Source: Labrys wisconsinensis
GTDB taxonomy: Bacteria > Pseudomonadota > Alphaproteobacteria > Rhizobiales > Labraceae
NCBI RefSeq assembly: GCF_030814995.1
Contig: NZ_JAUSVX010000032.1
Location: 1 to 59,558, forward strand
DNA: 59,558 nucleotides
Direction: 5' to 3'
This document shows, piece after piece, positions 53,255 through 59,558 of the stretch; the stretch's first letter is position 1, and the number at the start of each line of letters is the position of its first letter. Under the pieces are notes generated by a model. That model worked only from the letters and a program-made list of their open reading frames with translations, was not told the origin of the DNA and searched no databases. Made by a program: the position numbers and the translations under genes.

Positions 53255-54352
53255 ATGGCGCCGGCGCTGCGGCTCGACGGCGTGTCGAAGCGCTACGGGG
53301 CGGTCCGCGCCCTCGACCGCCTGAGCTTCGCCGTGCCGGAGGGGCGCTTCTTCGTGCTGTTCGGGCCGAGCGCGGTCGGCAAGACCACGGCGCTGCGCAC
53401 CATCGCCGGGCTGGTGGTGCCCGATGCCGGGCGCCTGGAGATGTTCGGCGCCGACGTGACGCGCGCCGCCATCGCCTCGCGCGGTGTGTCGATGGTGTTC
53501 CAGTCCTTCGCGCTCTATCCGCACCTCACGGTCTACGAAAACTTCGCCTATCCCCTGCGCGAGATGAAGGTGGCGCGGGACGAGATCGACCGGCGCGTCC
53601 GGGAGACCGCGGCGATGCTGCGGCTGTCGCACCGGCTCGACCGCAAGCCCGGCACGCTGTCGGGCGGCGAGCAGCAGCGCGTGGCGCTCGGGCGCTCGCT
53701 GATCCGCCGGCCCAGGATCCTGCTGCTCGACGAGCCGCTGACCAATCTGGACGCCAAGCTGCGCCAGGAGATGCGCACCGAGCTCAAGCGCCTGCATGCC
53801 CAGTTCGGCATGACCATCGTCTATGCCACGCCCGACGAGCTCGAGGCCCTGTCGATGGGCGAGGAGATCGCCGTCCTGCGCGAGGGCGCCGTCGTGCAGC
53901 GCGGCACGCCGGACGCGCTCTACGAGGCGCCCCGCGACCTCTATGTCGCCAGCAAGATCGGCTCGCCGACCATCAACCTCGTCGAGGCGGTGGTGCGCCG
54001 GGGCGGCGAGGGCGTCGAGACCCCGTTCGGCGCCCTTGCGCTCAGGACCAGCGCCGCCCATGCCGGCGAGCGGGCAGTCCTCGGCATCCGGCCCAGCGAC
54101 CTGCGCCCGGCGGGCCCCGACGAGGCCGCCCTGCCGGCCAGCGTCCGCCTCATCGAGCCGCTCGGCGACGTCACCGTCGTCTCCTTCGCGCTCGCGGGCG
54201 AGGCCGGCCCGATCCTCAAGGTCGTGCTGCCGGAGGCACGGGCGCTCGGCATGAAGCCGGGCGATGCCGTGCCGCTCGTCCTCGACCCCGGCAAGATCCA
54301 CCTCTTCCACGCCGGCACCGGCCTCGCGATCCGCGAGCCGGCGCCGGCGTGA
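53255..54352 (+). CDS. ABC importer ATPase 1, with a substituted H-loop
   Basis: A 365-residue MalK/UgpC-type ATPase. Walker A is GPSAVGKTT, the Q-loop VFQSFALYP, the signature TLSGGEQQRVA is intact, and Walker B is ILLLDEPLTNLD. The switch (H-loop) histidine is missing: VYATPDELEAL replaces the usual THDQxEA. A C-terminal TOBE-like domain follows. It pairs with the second ATPase at 57912, whose signature motif is degenerate instead. It is the first gene of the importer operon and ends 40 bp before the binding-protein gene. Confidence 0.92.
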   Translation: MAPALRLDGVSKRYGAVRALDRLSFAVPEGRFFVLFGPSAVGKTTALRTIAGLVVPDAGRLEMFGADVTRAAIASRGVSMVFQSFALYPHLTVYENFAYPLREMKVARDEIDRRVRETAAMLRLSHRLDRKPGTLSGGEQQRVALGRSLIRRPRILLLDEPLTNLDAKLRQEMRTELKRLHAQFGMTIVYATPDELEALSMGEEIAVLREGAVVQRGTPDALYEAPRDLYVASKIGSPTINLVEAVVRRGGEGVETPFGALALRTSAAHAGERAVLGIRPSDLRPAGPDEAALPASVRLIEPLGDVTVVSFALAGEAGPILKVVLPEARALGMKPGDAVPLVLDPGKIHLFHAGTGLAIREPAPA

Positions 54353-54392
54353 AGGAAAGAGCAAGACGAAACGTCTGGAGGAGGAAACGCCC

Positions 54393-55808
54393 ATGTTCTG
54401 CCGCAAGACCCTGACGGCCCTCGCGACGGTGGTGAGCCTCGGTGCCGCGATTCGCCCCGCCGGCGCCGAGGAGGTGACGCTGCGCATGGCGGTGCCGGAC
54501 TGGCCGCCGACGCGCATCATGAAGGACCTGTTCGACAAGCAGTACAAGGCGCCGTCGGGCAACACGGTGAAGCTCGACGTCGACTTCATCCCCTGGCCGG
54601 ACTATTACACCCGCCTCAACGCCTCGCTCACCTCGGGCGAGAAGAAATACAACATGGCGGTGTCGGACAGCCAATGGCTCGGCGCCTTCATCGAGGGCGG
54701 CTACTACCTCAAGATCAACAAGTTCGTCGACGCCGATCCCGGCCTGCAGGCTGTGTTCAAGGACCTGCACCCGGCGGTCAAGGCTTCCTATTCGACCTAT
54801 CCCTACAAGTCCGACAATCTCTACGGCTTCCCGCAGATGCCGGACCTGGTGGTCGCCTATTACCGCAAGGACATCCTCTGCGACGAGACGGAGCAGAAGG
54901 CCTTCCAGGCCAAGTACAACGAGAAGTTGCCCTGCACGCCGGAAGAGATGGACGCCATCGACTGGGATATGTTCGGCAAGATCGGCGAGTTCTTCCAGCG
55001 CAAGAAGGGCGACATGCTGGCCGGCAAGCCGGCCGATGACGACTTCTACGGCGTGGAGTTCCAGGTCGGCAAGGGCTACGACTTCTTCACCACCTCGGTC
55101 TACGAGTTCCTGTGGCAGCACGGCGGCGACATCTGGGACGAGACCAAGCAGCCCGACGCCCATGCGCTGGGCGTGGTCAACTCGCCGGTGGCGGTGAAGG
55201 CCTTCGAGCACCTGCTCTCCTTCGTCAAGTACATGCCGCCCGAGGCCAAGACCGGCAATCTCGACATCTTCAAGACCGACGAGCTGTTCCGCGCCGGCAA
55301 GGTGGCGGTCAACCTGGAATGGATCGGCTTTGCCGAAAGCTCGATCAATCCGCAGACCTCGAAGGTGGCGGACAAGATCGCCTTCGCCCAGCTCCCGGGC
55401 CTCAAGACCGACAAGGGGCTGGTGAAATGGTCGGTGATCGGCGGCCAGCCCTTCGTGCTGATGACCTGGAACACCGACCTGCAGACCAAGGAGGCGCTCG
55501 ACTTCTGCAAGTGGTGGCTGTCGAAGGACACGCAGATCGCCTACGCCAAGGCCGGCGGCCAGAGCGCCCTGAAATCGGTCTACACCGATCCGTCCTATCT
55601 GACCTTCCGCCCCTGGAACCGCACCTGGGCGGCCAGCCTCGACTGGCAGAAGGACTTCTGGCACATCCCGGAATTCTTCGAGCTGCTGACCCAGCAGCAG
55701 GAGGAATACACCAAGGCGATCACCGGCCAGCAGGACGCCCAGCAGACGCTGGATAACATCGCCAACTTCCAGGAAAAGACGCTCAAGGACGCCGACCGCA
55801 TCAAGTAG
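54393..55808 (+). CDS. Extracellular solute-binding protein of the importer
   Basis: A 471-residue periplasmic binding protein with a signal peptide (MFCRKTLTALATVVSLGAAIRPAGA). The mature part is a family 1 type protein: EVTLRMAVPDWPPTRIMKDLF, NMAVSDSQWLGAFIEGGYY and DELFRAGKVAVNLEWIGFAE. It is aromatic-rich, as in sugar and polyol binders. A GGAGGAGG site precedes the start. A very strong hairpin follows the stop, which would raise its amount over the permeases. Confidence 0.9.
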   Translation: MFCRKTLTALATVVSLGAAIRPAGAEEVTLRMAVPDWPPTRIMKDLFDKQYKAPSGNTVKLDVDFIPWPDYYTRLNASLTSGEKKYNMAVSDSQWLGAFIEGGYYLKINKFVDADPGLQAVFKDLHPAVKASYSTYPYKSDNLYGFPQMPDLVVAYYRKDILCDETEQKAFQAKYNEKLPCTPEEMDAIDWDMFGKIGEFFQRKKGDMLAGKPADDDFYGVEFQVGKGYDFFTTSVYEFLWQHGGDIWDETKQPDAHALGVVNSPVAVKAFEHLLSFVKYMPPEAKTGNLDIFKTDELFRAGKVAVNLEWIGFAESSINPQTSKVADKIAFAQLPGLKTDKGLVKWSVIGGQPFVLMTWNTDLQTKEALDFCKWWLSKDTQIAYAKAGGQSALKSVYTDPSYLTFRPWNRTWAASLDWQKDFWHIPEFFELLTQQQEEYTKAITGQQDAQQTLDNIANFQEKTLKDADRIK

Positions 55809-55818
55809 CGGCGCGAAG

Positions 55819-55852
55819 CCGGCTGCCGCGCCATCGCCGGCGCGGCAGCCGG
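55819..55852 (+). terminator. Strong intra-operon hairpin after the binding-protein gene
   Basis: CCGGCTGCCGCGCC and GGCGCGGCAGCCGG are perfect 14-bp arms around ATCGCC, starting 11 bp after the stop. There is no T tract, so it is more likely to protect the binding-protein mRNA or cause partial termination, a known way to make more binding protein than permease. Confidence 0.7.
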
Positions 55853-55908
55853 GAATCCGGCCCCGGATCGCCTCCGAGCCCGCCCGCGGCCTGCCCCAGG
55901 ACTTCGAG

Positions 55909-56973
55909 ATGACCCTCGCCCCGCCCCTTCCCAGGCCGTCCCTCCTGCGGCGCCTCGCCGAGCCGCGCTGGAACAACTGGCCGGCCGCGCTGGCGCTGTT
56001 CCTGATCGGCGCGCCGCTGGCGATCACCCTCCTGCCGCCGGCGGTGTCGTTCTGGGCGGCCGGCGCGCTCGCGGCGCTGCTGTGCGCGACGCTGGTGGTC
56101 CATGCCTGGGGGCGCCACACCGGCGGCCTCCTGGTGGCGCCGGCGATCGCCCTGCTCGTCCTGATGAACGTCTTCCCGCTGCTGTGGTCGTTCGGGCTGA
56201 CCTTCTTCTCCTATCGCACCAACCGCGCCCGGCCGCCGAGCTGGGTCGGGCTGGAGAACTACGCCAAGGTCCTCACCGACGCCGAGGTCTGGGACCGGCT
56301 GCACAACACCGTGATCATGGTGATCCTGACCGTGACCACGCAGATGGTGGTGGGCTTCCTGCTCGCGCTCCTGTTCGCCAAGCAGTTCCCGCTCCGGCGC
56401 GTGCTCCTGATCCTGGTGCTGACGCCGATGATGCTGTCCTTCGTCGCGGTCGGCGCCTTCTTCCGCTATTACTACGATCCGACCTTCGGGCTGGTCTCGC
56501 AGGCGGTGCGCCTGTTCACCGGCGAGCCCTTCATCCTGATGCAGACGATCTGGGGCGCGCGCGCCGGCATCGTCTTCGCCGATGCCTGGATGTGGTCGCC
56601 CTTCGTCATGCTGCTGGTGCTGGCTGGCCTGGTCAGCGTGCCGAAATATCTCTACGAGGCCGCGGCCATCGACCGGGCCTCGCGCTGGCGGCAGTTCTGG
56701 TCGATCACCTTCCCCTATATCCGCGGCCTGCTGCTGCTGGCGCTGCTGTTCCGCACCATCGAGGCGTTCAAGCTGTTCGACCTGGTGTTCCTGCTCACCC
56801 AGGGCGGCCCCGGCACGGCGACGGAGACCATCGCCCTGCGGGTCTATCGGATCGCCTTCGAGAACAACAAGACGAGCGACGCGGCGGCGCTGGCCTATAT
56901 CCTGCTCTTCACCGTCATCGTGCTCACCAACCTCTATCTCTATTTCGCGCGCCAGCGCGTCGAGGAGGCGTGA
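55909..56973 (+). CDS. ABC importer permease 1
   Basis: A 354-residue membrane protein of the MalF/UgpA type. There are two extra N-terminal helices (WPAALALFLIGAPLAITLL; FWAAGALAALLCATLVV), then the six-helix core and the EAA loop YEAAAIDRASRWRQFWSITFPYI that contacts the ATPase. It forms the channel together with permease 2, whose start lies 4 bp downstream. Confidence 0.9.
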   Translation: MTLAPPLPRPSLLRRLAEPRWNNWPAALALFLIGAPLAITLLPPAVSFWAAGALAALLCATLVVHAWGRHTGGLLVAPAIALLVLMNVFPLLWSFGLTFFSYRTNRARPPSWVGLENYAKVLTDAEVWDRLHNTVIMVILTVTTQMVVGFLLALLFAKQFPLRRVLLILVLTPMMLSFVAVGAFFRYYYDPTFGLVSQAVRLFTGEPFILMQTIWGARAGIVFADAWMWSPFVMLLVLAGLVSVPKYLYEAAAIDRASRWRQFWSITFPYIRGLLLLALLFRTIEAFKLFDLVFLLTQGGPGTATETIALRVYRIAFENNKTSDAAALAYILLFTVIVLTNLYLYFARQRVEEA

Positions 56974-56977
56974 CGCC

Positions 56978-57904
56978 ATGGCCGAGGCCGCCAATCCCGT
57001 TCCAGCCCCCGCCGTGCCGCTCGCCGAGCGCCTGGGCCTGCGCCGCCCCTCCGGCATCGGGGAGGCGGGTTGGGGCCGCACGGCCGGGGCGGCGCTGGTC
57101 AGCCTGATCTACTTCTTCCCCGTGCTGTGGATCATCCTGACCGCCTTCAAGTCCTACAACGACGCCCTGGCGGTGCCGGCGAAGATCCTGTTCACGCCGA
57201 CCTTGGAAAACTTCGTCGGCGTGTTCAGCCGGGCCTATTCGGTCGGCGCCGCGACGCAGGACACCGGCTTCACCCTCTATTTCTTCAACTCGATCTTCAT
57301 CGCCGGGGCGAGCGTCATCCTGGCGCTGATCATCGGCACGCTCGCCGCCTTCGGCTTCTCGCGCTATCCGCTCAAGGGCAACGACACCTATCTCTTCATG
57401 ATCCTGACCACGCGCATGCTGCCGGCGATCGTGGTGATCATCCCGATCTTCGTGATGTTCCGCGTCACGGGCCTGGCCGGCACGTATCTGGGCATCATCC
57501 TGCTCTACACCGTGTTCAACCTGCCCTTCACCATCTGGATGATGAAGAGCTTCTTCGACGAGCTCTCGCTCGACGTCGAGGATGCGGCGCGGCTCGACGG
57601 CTCCTCCGACGTCAAGGTGTTCTTCAAGATCTGCCTGCCGCAGGTGATGGCGGGCCTGGCCGCCACGGCGGTGTTCGGCCTGATCCTGACCTGGAACGAG
57701 TTCCTGTTCTCGCTGCTGCTCTCGGGCGTGGAGACCCGCACCGTGCCGGTCGCCATGGCCCAGACCATCGGCGGCGACATCGGCGTGCGCTGGGGCCTCC
57801 TGGCGGCGATCGAGACGCTGTTCCTCATCCCCGTCATCGCCGTCACCTTCGCGCTGCAGAACCACCTGCTGCGCGGCGTCACCTTCGGCACGATCAAGCG
57901 CTGA
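56978..57904 (+). CDS. ABC importer permease 2
   Basis: A 308-residue MalG/UgpE-type permease with six helices. The EAA loop is DVEDAARLDGSSDVKVFFKICLPQV, and the C-terminal NHLLRGVTFGTIKR is typical. The ATG at 56978 lies just after the permease 1 stop. It should contact one of the two ATPases. It is followed 7 bp later by the second ATPase. Confidence 0.92.
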   Translation: MAEAANPVPAPAVPLAERLGLRRPSGIGEAGWGRTAGAALVSLIYFFPVLWIILTAFKSYNDALAVPAKILFTPTLENFVGVFSRAYSVGAATQDTGFTLYFFNSIFIAGASVILALIIGTLAAFGFSRYPLKGNDTYLFMILTTRMLPAIVVIIPIFVMFRVTGLAGTYLGIILLYTVFNLPFTIWMMKSFFDELSLDVEDAARLDGSSDVKVFFKICLPQVMAGLAATAVFGLILTWNEFLFSLLLSGVETRTVPVAMAQTIGGDIGVRWGLLAAIETLFLIPVIAVTFALQNHLLRGVTFGTIKR

Positions 57905-57911
57905 GCCCGGC

Positions 57912-59000
57912 ATGTCGACCATCGAACTCAAGCGGATCACCAAGCGCTTCGGCAGCTTCATGGCGGTGCGCGACGTCGACCTCTCCGTCGCCGCCGGCGA
58001 GGTGGTGTGCCTGCTCGGGCCCTCCGGCTGCGGCAAGACCACGACCCTGCGCATGATCGCCGGGCTCGAGGCGCTCACCGCAGGCGAGGTGATGATCGCC
58101 GGACGCACCATGAACGGCCTGCCGCCGGACAAGCGCGACATCGCCATGGTGTTCCAGTTCTACGCGCTCTATCCCGCCCTGACCGTGGCGCAGAATCTCG
58201 CCTTCCCCCTGCATGTCGAGCGGCTGCCGGCGGCGGAGCTGAAGCGGCGGATCGACCGGGCGGCCGCCATCCTGCACCTCGACGGCGTGCTCGACCGGCT
58301 GCCCGGCCAGATCGCCGAGGGCGAGAAGCAGCGCGTCGCCGTCGCCCGGGCGATCATCCGCACGCCGAACTGCTTCCTGTTCGACGAGCCGCTGTCGCGC
58401 CTCGACGTCGAGCTGCGCCAGTCGATGCGCGGCCAGATCAAGGAAGTGCTGCAGGGCCTGACCAAGGCGACCGTCATCGTCACCCACGACCAGCTGGAGG
58501 CGCTGACCATGGCCGACCGCGTCGCCATCATGCGCGACGGCGTCATCGAGCAGATCGGCTCGCCGCACGAGGTCTTCGCCCGGCCGGTCAACACCTTCGT
58601 CGCCGGCTTCATCGGCACGCCGCAGATGAACCTGATCGCGGCGGAGCTGCGCGGCGTCGAGGGCGGCCGCGCCACCCTCGGCCTCGGCCCGGACAGCATC
58701 CGCCTCGAGGTCGATCCGGCCGCCGCGCGCCTCCCGGCGGCACGGACGACGATCGGGATCAGGCCCCGCGCCCTCGCCCCGGTCGATGCCGCCGCCGCCG
58801 ACACCTTCCTCGCCAAGGCCGAGCTGATCGAGCCGATGGGCGCGGAGACGCTGGTGCATGCCCGCGGCCCGACCGGCCAAGACCTCAGGGTGGTGCTGCC
58901 GCGCCAGCGCCGCGTTACGGTCGGCGAGACGCTGCACCTGCGCTGCGATCCGCGCCAGACCCACATCTTCGACGAAGCCGGCAAGGCGGTCCGATCATGA
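57912..59000 (+). CDS. ABC importer ATPase 2, with a degenerate signature motif
   Basis: A 362-residue ATPase. Walker A GPSGCGKTTTLRM, Q-loop VFQFYALYP, Walker B CFLFDEPLSRLD and H-loop IVTHDQLEAL are all canonical. The signature LSGGQ is replaced by QIAEGEKQRVA. A TOBE-like C-terminal domain is present. With ATPase 1 (good signature, no H-loop His) it should form a heterodimer with one canonical and one degenerate ATP site. Its stop overlaps the start of the small membrane protein. Confidence 0.92.
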   Translation: MSTIELKRITKRFGSFMAVRDVDLSVAAGEVVCLLGPSGCGKTTTLRMIAGLEALTAGEVMIAGRTMNGLPPDKRDIAMVFQFYALYPALTVAQNLAFPLHVERLPAAELKRRIDRAAAILHLDGVLDRLPGQIAEGEKQRVAVARAIIRTPNCFLFDEPLSRLDVELRQSMRGQIKEVLQGLTKATVIVTHDQLEALTMADRVAIMRDGVIEQIGSPHEVFARPVNTFVAGFIGTPQMNLIAAELRGVEGGRATLGLGPDSIRLEVDPAAARLPAARTTIGIRPRALAPVDAAAADTFLAKAELIEPMGAETLVHARGPTGQDLRVVLPRQRRVTVGETLHLRCDPRQTHIFDEAGKAVRS

Positions 59001-59419
59001 ACCAGGCCCTCGACCAGCAGAAGGCGACGCCGAGAGCCGGCATGCAGGAGGCGAGGCAGGGTGCCATGCCGGCGACGCTGCCGCAGGCCGCGTCGCCGGC
59101 GCCGGCCGCCGCCCGGGGCATGTCGGCGGGCGCGGCGCGGCGGCTGGAATACGCCATCATCGGCCTCGGCCTGCTGGCGCTGGCGCTGATCTTCCAGCCC
59201 TTCGCCCTCGGCCTGTTCTCGGTCGGCTGCGGCCTGGTGGTGCTGGCGGGCCTCGTCAACAACCTCCTGCCGCTCGCGCGGCCCGGCGTGCCCGTGCGCA
59301 CGGTGGTCAAGGTGGCCCTGATCGTGGCGGTGATCTTCGTGATCGTCACCGCCCTGTCGATCGGCTCGGCCTGGCTCTACGGCGTCTATGTCGAGGCGCA
59401 GCGGGCGGCGCAGGGATAG
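58997..59419 (+). CDS. Small membrane protein of the importer operon
   Basis: A 140-residue protein: a polar Gln/Ala-rich N-terminal 45 residues, then three hydrophobic helices (LEYAIIGLGLLALALIFQPFALGL; GCGLVVLAGLVNNLLPLA; VKVALIVAVIFVIVTALSIGSAWLYG). It is coupled to ATPase 2 by ATGA. The two-ATPase glycerol importer of Rhizobium (GlpSTPQUV) also includes a small membrane protein (GlpU), so this may be an accessory subunit. The family was not identified. About 140 bp without features follow to the window end. Confidence 0.7.
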   Translation: MNQALDQQKATPRAGMQEARQGAMPATLPQAASPAPAAARGMSAGAARRLEYAIIGLGLLALALIFQPFALGLFSVGCGLVVLAGLVNNLLPLARPGVPVRTVVKVALIVAVIFVIVTALSIGSAWLYGVYVEAQRAAQG

Positions 59420-59558
59420 GGGCCGATCCCTCGGACGCCGCGCGAAAACCTTCTCCACGCAGCGGCTGTTTGATTCACACATCGCAGCAATCGAGCGATC
59501 TATTCTGGATGGGCGTGTTACTCCCATGACCTGCGTGGGATGGCGTTGTGTGGCATCC

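Overview
The window looks like a chromosomal segment of a GC-rich alphaproteobacterium of the order Hyphomicrobiales (Rhizobiales). The evidence is the very high GC of the flanks, TIGR02302/DUF4175, BA14K-like and IspZ/FtsY genes of alphaproteobacterial type, REP-like inverted repeats of the kind common in that order, and polyol and sugar-acid catabolic clusters with ABC importers. I cannot name the genus.

Layout. (1) 1-7594: a polyol-type catabolic cluster: end of an RbsC-type permease, FGGY kinase, GldA-like dehydrogenase, GatD-like zinc dehydrogenase, second FGGY kinase, SorC-family regulator and an SDR. A 31-bp two-tier palindrome precedes the GldA-like gene. (2) 7642-13820: ordinary chromosomal genes (Cdh, TylF-type methyltransferase, BA14K-like protein, TPR protein, NAD-dependent epimerase), with several non-coding stretches. 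(3) 14070-34060: a 20-kb integrated element inserted at the 3' end of tRNA-Ala(CGC), bounded by a 19-bp direct repeat and two matching triplets of integrase arm-type repeats. (4) 34044-46470: tRNA-Ala, cbiB and cobQ, a TIGR02302 protein, GFA and OYE-type enzymes, a phytase-like esterase, a ParDE locus whose toxin has an in-frame stop, ispZ, ftsY and an RluA-type gene. (5) 46533-59419: an Rrf2/TrxR-like pair, then a catabolic block (Gfo/Idh, 2-hydroxyacid dehydrogenase, FadR-type regulator, enolase-superfamily dehydratase, TIM-barrel isomerase) divergent from a six-gene ABC importer operon. Two TGGTnnnACCA operators lie between the two arms.

The element is the unusual part. It has three recombinases: a tyrosine integrase next to attL, a second tyrosine recombinase with an internal duplication, and a small serine recombinase. 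It has a 1441-residue protein that resembles the large ejection (internal virion) proteins of podoviruses, yet I see no capsid, portal, terminase or tail gene. A 62-codon two-helix membrane ORF is overprinted inside that gene. A three-gene operon ends in a compact protein with all three palm motifs of family A DNA polymerases but no room for an exonuclease domain. There is also a tightly packed operon of nine tiny genes with a complex operator region, and DUF4145 and DUF4238 cargo genes. A phage satellite, or another mobile element with its own replication polymerase, would fit, but that is inference.

In the right-hand importer the two ATPases are degenerate in complementary places (H-loop in one, signature motif in the other), which predicts one working and one dead ATP site. 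I see no CRISPR array or rRNA.
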